Under the pieces are notes generated by a model. It made no database searches, had not been told where the DNA came from, and saw only the letters and a program-made list of their open reading frames with translations. DNA of 36,074 nt from Candidatus Gastranaerophilales bacterium. GTDB lineage: Bacteria > Cyanobacteriota > Vampirovibrionia > Gastranaerophilales > UBA9971. Of this stretch, positions 8,995 through 15,767 are shown piece by piece. The position numbers and the translations under genes were made by a program. Location: positions 1-36,074 of the forward strand of contig JANQEB010000140.1 in assembly GCA_028278605.1 (NCBI GenBank). The letters run 5' to 3'. The stretch's first letter is position 1; each line of letters begins with the position of its first letter.

Positions 8995-9299
8995 AATTTA
9001 ATCCTCGTCCTTATAATAATAAATTAAACTACCACAAACATTTCATATAAGCTATAAAAGAATTTAAACCGGCTAAGTTTCAATGATAGATTAAATTTTA
9101 GTCTAAAATATTAAAATTTATAAATAAACTTATTAAGTATTGTTAAATTATGACAATTTTTTTAAAAGTATATACTTTATATATATACAAGGCTCAAGAA
9201 ATTTTAAAAAATATCTCATAAAGCACCACATAAATAAAAACCTTACAGAACCCGCTATAAATTTTAAAAAATTACACATAACACTCTAATTTTTAATTT
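8995..9299. other. AT-rich intergenic leader region, no gene seen
   Basis: Very AT-rich divergent gap between the acyl-CoA dehydrogenase homologue and ilvE. A plausible plus-strand promoter core (tatgaca then tatact, about 15 bases apart, near 9147-9175) could start the transcript that ends at the terminator at 9300-9333. No open frame with a ribosome site, T-box or recognisable riboswitch core was found. Confidence 0.35.
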
Positions 9300-9333
9300 A
9301 AAGAGACTATTTTCAAATGGTCTCTTTTTTTTT
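9300..9333 (+). terminator. Rho-independent terminator without an upstream gene
   Basis: Perfect 8-bp stem aaagagac (9300-9307) / gtctcttt (9320-9327) with a 12-base loop, followed by further T residues to 9333. The T tract lies on the plus-strand side only. No plus-strand gene precedes it, so it must end a short non-coding transcript or act as an attenuator in the ilvE leader. Confidence 0.7.
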
Positions 9334-9363
9334 ATAAATTTTGAAAAATTTTGATTTTTACAA

Positions 9364-9430
9364 TTAACCTGAGTCGCCTGCTTAGTGATTTAATCAAAAA
9401 GAAAATCACTAAGCAGGCGACTCAGGTTAA
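9364..9430 (+). repeat. Perfect 28-bp stem hairpin upstream of ilvE
   Basis: Arms 9364-9391 and 9403-9430 are exact reverse complements over 28 bases, with an 11-base loop at 9392-9402 and no mismatch. The arms contain cctgagtcgcctgcttag. There is no T tract after it, so it is not a simple terminator. It stands 92 bases before the ilvE start and 31 bases after the terminator. Confidence 0.85.
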
Positions 9431-9521
9431 GTTAGAGATTCGGGTTATATAGCAAAGTAATATTTTTTTACTTTTTTGTTTATTAATTGTATCCTTTCTA
9501 TAGGAAGAAAGGAGATTTTTT

Positions 9522-10442
9522 ATGAGTACCCAGTACGTTTTTATGGACGGCAAGTTTGTTCCTGAGCAGGAAGCCAAAATTAGCGTAAAAACTCATGCTT
9601 TTTTGTATGGAACTTCTATTTTTGAGGGAATCCGGGGATACTGGAACCCACAGGAGAAGCAGATATATATATTCAGGATGAAAGAGCATTATGAAAGAAT
9701 GCACAAAAACGCAAAAATAATGCACATGGTCCCTGAATACTCCATTGATGAAATGTGCGGTTTAACTGTTGAACTTATGAAAAAAAACGCTCCTGAGGGA
9801 GATATTTACATAAGACCGACTCTATATAAAAGCGAATGTGAGATTGGCCCAAAACTTACAGGGAAGGACTCTTTTCTGATATTTACCTGTATAATAGGTG
9901 ATTATATAGATATTTCAAAAGGGTTAAGCGTGTGTGTTTCCAGTTGGAACAGGCTTGATGACAACACAATTCCCCCCAGGGGAAAAATTTCAGGGGCTTA
10001 CGTAAATACCGGCCTGGTAAAAACAGATGCTATGAATGCCGGTTTTGATGAAGCGATTGTTCTTAGTAAAGACGGGCTTGTTACAGAGGGCAGCGCAATG
10101 AATGTTTATCTTGTTGAAAACGGCCGGTTAATTACTTCAAGGGCAGTTGACAATATTCTTGTGGGAATTACCCGTAATACCATAAAAGAAATGGCTCAAG
10201 AGGAATTGGGACTTGAAGCGGTCGAAAAAGCAATAAACAGAACAGAGCTTTATATGGCGGATGAAGCGTTCTTCTGCGGGACAGGAGCGCAGGTAAGCCC
10301 GATTACAAGTATAGATCACAGGACTATAGGGGACGGAAAAGTCGGCCCTATAACTAAAAAGCTTCAGGATCTGTACTTTGACATTGTAAAAGGAAAAGTA
10401 GAGAAGTATAAGCACTGGTGCACACCGGTTTATGATAATTGA
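9522..10442 (+). CDS. ilvE: Branched-chain amino-acid aminotransferase
   Basis: PLP-dependent fold-IV transaminase for the last step of leucine, isoleucine and valine synthesis and the first step of their breakdown. At 306 residues it is the usual length. Visible: GTSIFEGIRGYWN (30-42), DIYIRPTLYKS with the substrate-side arginine, PPRGKISGAYVN with the PLP lysine K155, and LVTEGSAMN with E189. GTGAQVSPITSID near the end is also typical. Some D-amino-acid transaminases share this fold, but the EGIR and RP motifs favour BCAT. AAAGGAG seven bases before the ATG is a strong ribosome site. It overlaps the mlaE-like gene by 11 bases. The hairpin and terminator upstream suggest a structured leader. 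Confidence 0.93.
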   Translation: MSTQYVFMDGKFVPEQEAKISVKTHAFLYGTSIFEGIRGYWNPQEKQIYIFRMKEHYERMHKNAKIMHMVPEYSIDEMCGLTVELMKKNAPEGDIYIRPTLYKSECEIGPKLTGKDSFLIFTCIIGDYIDISKGLSVCVSSWNRLDDNTIPPRGKISGAYVNTGLVKTDAMNAGFDEAIVLSKDGLVTEGSAMNVYLVENGRLITSRAVDNILVGITRNTIKEMAQEELGLEAVEKAINRTELYMADEAFFCGTGAQVSPITSIDHRTIGDGKVGPITKKLQDLYFDIVKGKVEKYKHWCTPVYDN

Positions 10443-11166
10443 TTTCATTGGTTTTTGCATAATAAACCTGTTTAAGGCAGCTCAAAAGATAGTTAAAGGC
10501 GATATCAGCCTGAAAAACACCATTAACCAGGCTGCTATAATCGGCTATGACTCGCTTCCAATTTCCCTGACAATATCTCTTGTTGCCGGGGCGGTACTTT
10601 CGATGCAAGTGGCCGAGGGTTTCATTATCTCAGGCGCTGATGCCTATATTGGGGGGTTGGTTTCCGTTGCTTTAATAAGGGAAATGGCTCCGATTTTTGC
10701 AAGCCTGGCCATAGGCGCCAGAGCAGGTACTGCTATAACCGCAGAAATCAGTAATATGGTTATTACAGAACAGGTTGATGCGCTTAAAGCCCTGAAAGTA
10801 GACCCTATAGAGTATTTGCTAATTCCAAGGTTAATCGCGGCGGTGATTGTGGTCCCGCTTGTTACTATACTTGCTGAATTGATAGGTATTATTGGGGGGA
10901 TGTTTGTTACAAATATTACGGTTGACTTGCATCCCAGGTTGTATATACAGTCTGTCTGGCTGTATACAGACACTTATGATATCCAGGTAAGCCTTGTTAA
11001 AGCAGCGGTTTTTGGGCTGCTAACCGCGCTTATCTGCACCTGTCATGGCTTAAGGACAAGGGGCGGGGCAAAAGAAATCGGGGTTTCCACCACAAAATCC
11101 GCAATCTGGACAGCTGTTACAATTCTGCTGGCTGACTTGCTTTTGAGCTGGATATTCTTTGCTTAG
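10432..11166 (+). CDS. mlaE: MlaE/YrbE-family lipid ABC transporter permease
   Basis: Inner-membrane permease of the Mla-type phospholipid transporter, 244 residues, with about five hydrophobic helices. Family marks: LTISLVAGAVLSMQVAEGF, VALIREMAPIFASLAIGARAG, the conserved EISNMVITEQVDALKALKVDP loop, and a late GLRTRGGAKEIGVSTTKS block. The partner ATPase (MlaF) and MCE substrate-binding protein (MlaD) are not in this window. The ATG lies inside the last codons of ilvE (11-base overlap) with no clear Shine-Dalgarno sequence, which suggests translational coupling. Coupling to ilvE is unusual functionally and may reflect only shared transcription. Confidence 0.92.
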   Translation: MIIDFIGFCIINLFKAAQKIVKGDISLKNTINQAAIIGYDSLPISLTISLVAGAVLSMQVAEGFIISGADAYIGGLVSVALIREMAPIFASLAIGARAGTAITAEISNMVITEQVDALKALKVDPIEYLLIPRLIAAVIVVPLVTILAELIGIIGGMFVTNITVDLHPRLYIQSVWLYTDTYDIQVSLVKAAVFGLLTALICTCHGLRTRGGAKEIGVSTTKSAIWTAVTILLADLLLSWIFFA

Positions 11167-11178
11167 AGGGATTTTATA

Positions 11179-11427
11179 ATGACTAAAGACAGGATTAAAC
11201 TTGAATTTCAACATTTGATTAACAAAAGAAACAATCTTATAGCAATCATTTTGGTTATATCTACAGGTATAGTCGGATTAATTTATACTCTTGATAATCC
11301 TATTAGTTCTGTTTTGTTGATTATAGGCATACCTGTTATAATAATATTTGTAAAAGGACTTTTAAATATAGAAGACCAGATTAAATGCCTTATAAAGGAG
11401 ATAGATAATGCCTCAGATAATTTATGA
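11179..11427 (+). CDS. Small two-helix membrane protein, unknown
   Basis: An 82-residue protein I do not recognise. It has a charged N-terminus (1-19), two hydrophobic stretches (about 20-38 and 43-62) separated by TLDNPI, and a charged C-terminal helix. AGGGA about eight bases upstream supports the ATG. It starts 12 bases after the MlaE permease and overlaps the next 35-residue frame by 20 bases. Position suggests a small partner of the lipid permease, but this is only inference. Confidence 0.65.
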   Translation: MTKDRIKLEFQHLINKRNNLIAIILVISTGIVGLIYTLDNPISSVLLIIGIPVIIIFVKGLLNIEDQIKCLIKEIDNASDNL

Positions 11428-11515
11428 CATTTTAACCGTTGTTGGCACAGTTTTTATTTCCGGTTTTTTTCTTTACTTTGCTTATAAATTTTCCAAGACG
11501 GAAAAAAGTTGTTAA
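11408..11515 (+). CDS. Very small single-helix membrane protein, 35 residues
   Basis: Short frame starting MPQIIYDILTVVGTVF and ending KFSKTEKSC. Residues about 6-25 form one hydrophobic helix, followed by a basic/polar tail. The ribosome site is excellent: AAAGGAG seven bases before the ATG, inside the previous gene, which it overlaps by 20 bases. That site and the coherent topology argue it is translated. It may be a subunit or regulator of the neighbouring MlaE-type permease or of the 82-residue protein. No family is recognised. Confidence 0.55.
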   Translation: MPQIIYDILTVVGTVFISGFFLYFAYKFSKTEKSC

Positions 11516-11521
11516 CCTCTT

Positions 11522-11647
11522 TTATTTGAGCATATTTTTTTCATCAAGGTAATTTAAAACCCATTTTTCAATCATTGGAGTGGGTTTGGTATTGTCTTTT
11601 TCACATGCCTGTTTAAATAATTCCCATAGCTTAGGGTTATACCGATT
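11522..11647 (-). pseudogene. 3' fragment of a small ribbon-helix-helix-like gene
   Basis: Open frame without a start, reading NRYNPKLWELFKQACEKD then NTKPTPMIEKWVLNYLDEK and a TAA. The pattern (LWxxFKxAC, turn with KPT, then IEKWVLNYL) resembles the two helices of a ribbon-helix-helix DNA-binding protein, whose strand would come just before. A stop lies directly upstream, where the repeat at 11648-11784 begins. The likely 5' part is at 11785-11862. This is an inference from sequence pattern; an internal ATG start (17 residues) is unlikely to be functional. Confidence 0.45.
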
Positions 11648-11784
11648 TCAATAAGCATCCGTTAAATGAAAATAATATTCATAAATCGGTAGGCGAAAAT
11701 GAGCTAAAGCTCCTGCATTCGCAAGCGAAGCAGGAGCGACGTTTTCGGTAAAATCCGGCTTTGCCGGTTTTATCGAAAACTAAC
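11648..11784. repeat. Hairpin-rich repeat interrupting a small gene
   Basis: Contains aaatcggt (inverted partner of accgattt at about 11641), a strong hairpin around ctcctgc-attcgcaagc-gaagcaggag, and a second at aaaatccggctttgccggtttta. The piece gaaaatgag plus cttcgcaagc also occurs in the cluster at about 172-208. It lies between two minus-strand frames that look like halves of one gene. Confidence 0.55.
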
Positions 11785-11862
11785 TCATTTTAGTATAAAC
11801 ATTAATGTTGTCCTTTTGGTTTTATTGCTGGTCAGTTCAAGAATTATGTCGGTTTTAGACAT
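11785..11862 (-). pseudogene. 5' fragment of the same small gene
   Basis: Starts MSKTDIILELTSNKTKRTTL and runs into a stop after 25 codons, exactly where repeat sequence begins. It follows the XRE gene by 24 bases on the same strand. Together with 11522-11647 it would give a protein of about 65 residues, a normal size for a small DNA-binding protein. It could alternatively be a genuine micro-protein. Confidence 0.35.
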
Positions 11863-11886
11863 TTTTATACCTGTAATAGAATTTAA

Positions 11887-12105
11887 TCAATCAAATTTTA
11901 AAAGTTTATAAGGCTCGATATCCAGGGCTTTTGCAATTTTATATAAAGTTTTCATAGTTAAATCCTGCTTACCAATCTCTGCCATGCTAATTGTTGAAAT
12001 TCCGGTTTTAGCCGCATTAGCCAGGTCAAGCTGGCTTAATTTTTTGCCTTTTCTATATTTTTTTAAATTTGCGCCAAATTTAGTCAATATTTCTTGTTTA
12101 TTCAT
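11887..12105 (-). CDS. Small XRE-family DNA-binding protein
   Basis: A 72-residue Cro/C1-type helix-turn-helix protein and nothing else. Helices 2-3 are LSQLDLANAAKTGISTISMAEIGK, the recognition helix region. IAKALDIEPYKLL closes the five-helix domain. It probably represses its own promoter or a neighbour. Such proteins often act as antitoxin-like or phage-type regulators. The interrupted small gene downstream on the same strand could have been its partner. Confidence 0.85.
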   Translation of the reverse strand: MNKQEILTKFGANLKKYRKGKKLSQLDLANAAKTGISTISMAEIGKQDLTMKTLYKIAKALDIEPYKLLKFD

Positions 12106-12402
12106 TTTAACACTTAATTTTAATTCATAGCGTTCATAATTCTATGTTTATTTTTAATATTTTTGCCAATTTTTAACAAGCGGTGATGTTGGCAAAATAT
12201 GTTAATAGTAAAGAATAAAGGAAAGTATTATATGCAAGATAAAAAATTGGTAGTGGTATTTTTTGACATGACGTCATTGCGAGGAGTGAAACGACGAAGC
12301 AATCCACTTGAGTTTACTTGATGATGGATTGCTTCGCTTCGCTCGCAATGACAAATCAAGTATTTTTATACCACTACCAAAAAATATCACTTGTCAAAAA
12401 AG
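12106..12402. repeat. Gap holding a complete MITE-like element
   Basis: Most of this gap is the inverted-repeat element at 12247-12380. The remainder, 12106-12246, is AT-rich upstream sequence of the XRE gene with no visible gene. Confidence 0.6.
12247..12380. mobile_element. MITE-like element, complete copy (family 1)
   Basis: A 134-base unit with perfect 13-base terminal inverted repeats ttggtagtggtat (12247-12259) and ataccactaccaa (12368-12380). Inside is a second inverted pair: gtcattgcgag...gaagcaatcc against ggattgcttcg...ctcgcaatgac, so the whole unit can fold as one long hairpin. There is no coding capacity. Half or degenerate copies lie at 331-370, about 4997-5170 and about 31002-31056. 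Lack of coding sequence and terminal inverted repeats fit a non-autonomous element; no transposase is in the window. Confidence 0.7.
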
Positions 12403-12432
12403 GAAAGGACGGGAATTTCTTCCCGCCCTTTA
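12403..12432 (-). terminator. Terminator of the SLH-protein gene
   Basis: On the minus strand, gggcggga (8-bp stem with one G-U pair) / tcccgtcc encloses agaaat and is followed by tttccttttttg. It begins about 20 bases after the stop codon at 12453. Confidence 0.8.
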
Positions 12433-12452
12433 TATTGAGATTTGGTGAGTTA

Positions 12453-14786
12453 TTATTGTTGTGATGCAAATGCAACTGAAAGTATTTCATCAGGGTTAAT
12501 CTGAGCAACTCTTGAGCCGTCAGGCTTAACAACGTAAGCAATTTCATCACCTGATACTTTAAGTATACCAACAGTACCGCTAAGCGCTGTCCTGGCTGTA
12601 TCGAATACTCCAACGAACGGGTCTGTAAGCGCCATTAAGTAGCTTCTTCCTGCTGCCGGGATTTCTCCGTTGAATAATTCGTTTGTACCGTTACCAATGT
12701 TACACAGGAAGTTTTCAACTGTGTTACCGGCGATAATAGCTGCTCCACCAGCGGTTCTGCCTGCAACACCGGCGACTTTACCGGGCCAGCTGAATGGCCA
12801 TGCCAGGAACCTGCCGATGATGTTAGGATTATCTTCCTGAACAACTGTTGCAGAAAGGATTTCTCTAGGAAGGGTAGTTTTGCAGCCGTCGTTTCCCATA
12901 GAAGTAAATTCTACCCTGATAGCTCCGGACTGGCCTATTCCTGGTCTTACGACTTCGGAGACTTTACCTCTTACTACTGTTCCTGCCGGGTAGAAAACGC
13001 CGTCCATATTTACAGGTTCTGTTGTTTTCGCAACAATTCTATCGCCAACTTCACTGGTTCTGGCTGAAACTATATCTTCAAACTGCATTTTAAGAGTTGG
13101 TATAGTTGTTGTTACGACCTGCGGCTGTAACTGGGCTGCCGCGCCTGTTGGTTGCGGGCATGGCGCAAGAGCCAGTACTTCTCTTAATTCATCGACCATT
13201 GAAGCAACTTCTGACCTTGAAGCAATATCATTAGGCCTTATACAATTACCGTCAGGAAGATCACAAAGGATTCCCGCCTTAAGTGATTCTGCCACATGTG
13301 ATGCAGCCCAGGCTGGTATCTGGTTAGAATCAGGGTAACAGCTAAGGATTTGTTGTGCTTCACAGGCTGAAATCTCGCCGGGAATTGCCTTGGCTATGCT
13401 GCTTAATGCTTCAGCTCTTGTTACAGGGTCTTTAGGCCTGAACATACAGTTTGGATAGCCTTCCATTACTCCGCTGTTGTAAGCTTTGTCAATATCAGCA
13501 TTTGCCCAGTGGCTTAAAGGTACATCATTGAATATTTGCTGCTGGAAGTCGGGAGTTCCCTCAAGAGCTGCGCCTGCTACGATTGCGCTTGCAAACTCAT
13601 CTCTGAGAATAGCAAGGTTTGGCTTGTAAGTCCTGTCAGGATAGCCTGCAAGAACTCCTTGAGCTGCGAGTTTATTAATATCGCACCCTGAAATCATCTG
13701 GTTGCTTACGTCAGGGAACTGAGGGCCTACCGGGCAGGCTGCTCCTGTAGATTGAGGAATAATCACAGGAACAAGAGCAGTTCTCTGGATTTGAAGACCG
13801 CTTGATGTCTGGATTGTTCTTGGGCAACCGCTTAATTGTGAACCTATACCTGTTGCGCAAGGATCACATGGGTTACATGGGTTCATTGCCATTGGAACCG
13901 CCGGAGCGCATGGATTACATGGGTTTGCCATAGGCTGGCATGGGTTGCAGGGATCACATGGATTTACCGGGCAAGCCGCGCCTGTCGGGAATGGATAAAT
14001 AGGTGCCGCTGCTCCCATTGGTGAGCATGGGTTACATGGGTCGTATGGATATAATGGAACCGCTGCGCCTGTTGGGCATAACGGAGCGCATGGGTTGCAG
14101 GGATCACATGGGTTTACCGGACAAGCCGCGCCTGTTGGGTACATTGGCATTGCAGCGCCTGTCATACAAGGATCACAATATGCTGATTGCAGAACTCTTG
14201 TTGTTCCGGGGATGCTACACCTTAAAATTTCAAGGCCTTGTGCAACCTGTACCGGGCATACAGGACCGCAAGCCCCGCCTGCCTGTCTTGTAGGCATAAG
14301 TGTAAGGGCCCCGGCCTGTGGAACAGCGGAAATACCTGCGCAGTTCGTTGAATTTACAGCTACAGCTTCTTCGTCTCCGCCAATTTGTACCATCTGGCTG
14401 CCTTTTGGAATAACAACGCTTGAGCTTCCGATATCCGGGAATGCATATGCCTGTCTTTTGATAATTTTTGCGTTAGGAGCACAGTTTGGAATTACTCCTG
14501 TAATAGGTTCGCAAACCGGAGCTGCTCCGCCCGGGCATTGGGGTTGTGATAATAATGGTGAGTACACTTCCTGCGGAAGTCCTGCCTGGGGCAGTAAAAT
14601 TGGGACTGCCGCGCCTGTTGGGCATGGGCATGGTTCTACAGGACATGGCGCAGGACATGGCATTTGTACTCTTGGCGGCGGGCAAACAGGTGCTGCTGCG
14701 CCGACCTGATCAGCACGTGCAATACCGCCTAATGTCATGATTCCTATTGACAATGCGGCTGCTACTGATAATTTTTTCAAGTTCAT
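12453..14786 (-). CDS. Cys/Pro-rich exported protein with three SLH domains
   Basis: Exported envelope protein of 777 residues. The start is set at 14786, not the upstream in-frame ATG at 14804, because AAGGAGG lies six bases before it and it gives a clean signal peptide ([20 protein letters not shown], cleavage near ARA-DQ). Residues about 30-310 are low-complexity, with repeated PTGAA-x-P units and cysteine ladders such as NPCDPCNPC (twice) and DPCNPC. About 40 cysteines occur overall. Three SLH domains follow: about 358-408 ([10 protein letters not shown]), 418-467 ([18 protein letters not shown]) and 482-538. The C-terminal ~220 residues include a beta-rich [15 protein letters not shown] region. 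It is probably a disulfide-linked surface or cell-wall-anchoring protein. Its exact role is unknown. Confidence 0.85.
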   Translation of the reverse strand: MNLKKLSVAAALSIGIMTLGGIARADQVGAAAPVCPPPRVQMPCPAPCPVEPCPCPTGAAVPILLPQAGLPQEVYSPLLSQPQCPGGAAPVCEPITGVIPNCAPNAKIIKRQAYAFPDIGSSSVVIPKGSQMVQIGGDEEAVAVNSTNCAGISAVPQAGALTLMPTRQAGGACGPVCPVQVAQGLEILRCSIPGTTRVLQSAYCDPCMTGAAMPMYPTGAACPVNPCDPCNPCAPLCPTGAAVPLYPYDPCNPCSPMGAAAPIYPFPTGAACPVNPCDPCNPCQPMANPCNPCAPAVPMAMNPCNPCDPCATGIGSQLSGCPRTIQTSSGLQIQRTALVPVIIPQSTGAACPVGPQFPDVSNQMISGCDINKLAAQGVLAGYPDRTYKPNLAILRDEFASAIVAGAALEGTPDFQQQIFNDVPLSHWANADIDKAYNSGVMEGYPNCMFRPKDPVTRAEALSSIAKAIPGEISACEAQQILSCYPDSNQIPAWAASHVAESLKAGILCDLPDGNCIRPNDIASRSEVASMVDELREVLALAPCPQPTGAAAQLQPQVVTTTIPTLKMQFEDIVSARTSEVGDRIVAKTTEPVNMDGVFYPAGTVVRGKVSEVVRPGIGQSGAIRVEFTSMGNDGCKTTLPREILSATVVQEDNPNIIGRFLAWPFSWPGKVAGVAGRTAGGAAIIAGNTVENFLCNIGNGTNELFNGEIPAAGRSYLMALTDPFVGVFDTARTALSGTVGILKVSGDEIAYVVKPDGSRVAQINPDEILSVAFASQQ
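13938..14150. repeat. Direct repeat encoding the Cys-Pro ladder
   Basis: A 53-base unit at 13938-13990 recurs at 14098-14150 with about four changes (160-base spacing). Each encodes [17 protein letters not shown] on the minus strand. Shorter variants (ggatcacatgggtt) sit around 13859-13930 and 14020-14040. This is an in-frame coding repeat, likely to expand and contract by recombination or slippage. Confidence 0.85.
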
Positions 14787-15199
14787 AAAAAACCTCCTTA
14801 ACATCTACAACTAATAAAGAAGTATTAACTTCATGGAATCTAAGTCTTTGCGATTGGATTTTTTCCTATAATTTTCCTCCAATTTCTTGATTAAACAGGT
14901 AACTTTTACATGTGCAAAAAATTTCTCCTCCTTACATAGAATTATTAAACTTTAGTGCTCATATATTCATTACCGGATCTTCTTATTCTTTAAGATAGTT
15001 ATCGGGTAATCTTTTAGCTTTTATTGCTAGTAGTAAAAGACTAGAAATTTTTGCTTTTGTAATTAGTTATAAATTTTTTATAAATTTTAAAAAGTTTTAA
15101 TGTTTTACGTAATTAGCTATCAAGGTTAAATAATTGATCTACCCATGGGTTATCTGATAGTATTAGATAGATTTTGTAGAGTTATTTACAGGAATTGCA
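14787..15199. other. AT-rich leader of the SLH gene, no gene seen
   Basis: Gap between the divergent SLH-protein and toxin genes. On the minus strand it holds three Shine-Dalgarno-like boxes: aaggaggag (14933-14925), ggagg (near 14880) and the gene's own aaggagg (near 14793). The first precedes an ATG-TAA start-stop pair at 14911-14906. No confident promoter was found, and no antitoxin gene is visible before the plus-strand toxin gene. Confidence 0.45.
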
Positions 15200-15493
15200 G
15201 TGTTTGAAATTTTTTTAACTAATTCAGCAAATAAATCCCAGAAAAAACTGGATAAAGCTCTCAGGGTCAAGATTAAAGAATCTATTGAACAAATATCAAA
15301 GGACCCGGAAAATTCCGGGGAAAAGCTTGTTTCTCCGCTTTCTAACGTGTATTCCCGCCATATAAAATACAAAGGCAAGGAAGTGCGGATTGCATACGGA
15401 ATTGACCCTGAGCAAAACACTATTTTTATTTACTTAATTGCTTTTCATGAAAATTTTTATAAAAGGCTTAAAAATATACTGGATGCGGGTTAA
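15200..15493 (+). CDS. RelE/ParE-family toxin-like protein (orphan)
   Basis: A 97-residue protein matching the RelE/ParE toxin pattern: N-terminal FEIFLTNSANKSQKKLDK, helices with IKESIEQISKDPENSG, then KYKGKEVRIAYGIDPEQNTI and IYLIAFHENFYKRL. The late HENFYKRL corresponds to the usual HKKxFYK/R end. Start is GTG at 15200 with a weak AGGA upstream. RelE members cut mRNA on ribosomes; ParE members poison gyrase. Which applies is not resolved. No antitoxin gene is seen just upstream or downstream, so it may be orphaned or regulated in trans. Confidence 0.75.
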   Translation: MFEIFLTNSANKSQKKLDKALRVKIKESIEQISKDPENSGEKLVSPLSNVYSRHIKYKGKEVRIAYGIDPEQNTIFIYLIAFHENFYKRLKNILDAG

Positions 15494-15497
15494 ACAA

Positions 15498-15701
15498 CCT
15501 CAATGACGGGTTAGTTATTTTTAAAAATTCCTTAAAATTTATAGAAAATAGGCGCGCGGCTCTGCGTTAGCGGGAGCATAGCCTCATTCATGCAGCCGCG
15601 CGCCCTCCTCTGGGGTAGGCTTGGAGGAAATGAGCTAAGCAAGGGCGTTTTAAGGAATTTTTATCAAGCTATAATTGTTTTTAGCTAACCCGTCATTCGA
15701 G
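15498..15701. mobile_element. Inverted-repeat element between toxin and pepP (family 3)
   Basis: A 204-base unit. The 17-base ends cctcaatgacgggttag (15498-15514) and ctaacccgtcattcgag (15685-15701) are inverted copies with two differences. Further in, aaaaattccttaaaa pairs with ttttaaggaattttt. The centre has a GC-rich hairpin, ggcgcgcggct (15551-15561) with agccgcgcgcc (15594-15604). No coding capacity. Its right end, agctataatt...tagctaacccg, recurs at 5208-5236. Confidence 0.65.
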
Positions 15702-15719
15702 TTAAATGGCCATGCTTTT

Positions 15720-15728
15720 TGTTATAAT
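15720..15728 (+). promoter_or_regulatory. Putative extended -10 promoter for pepP
   Basis: tgttataat at 15720-15728 is a TG-n-TATAAT extended -10, about 40 bases before the chosen pepP start. There is no good -35; that position falls at the right end of the inverted-repeat element. Confidence 0.4.
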
Positions 15729-15767
15729 AAATCTACAATTCAGAGCAGTAAAAAAGATGAGGTTTTT

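Noticed and set aside
9220-9335. T-box or amino-acid riboswitch before ilvE
   Set aside because: No T-box antiterminator consensus, SAM or lysine-type core, and no leader peptide with Leu/Ile/Val codons could be seen; only the terminator is supported.
13859-14150. Possible CRISPR-like spaced repeats
   Set aside because: The repeats are in-frame coding units of variable spacing within the SLH gene, with no unique spacers of fixed length and no cas genes.
14095-14709. 204-residue plus-strand frame antisense to the SLH protein
   Set aside because: An antisense shadow of the low-complexity Cys-Pro repeat; the minus-strand gene has signal peptide, SLH domains, ribosome site and terminator.
14787-14804. 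Upstream ATG of the SLH gene (six extra residues)
   Set aside because: The strong AAGGAGG overlaps the extension and is correctly spaced only for the ATG at 14786.
15675-15767. N-terminal extension of pepP from a TTG start
   Set aside because: This part overlaps the inverted-repeat element and the likely promoter, and it has no similarity to aminopeptidases; GTG at 15768 has a ribosome site.
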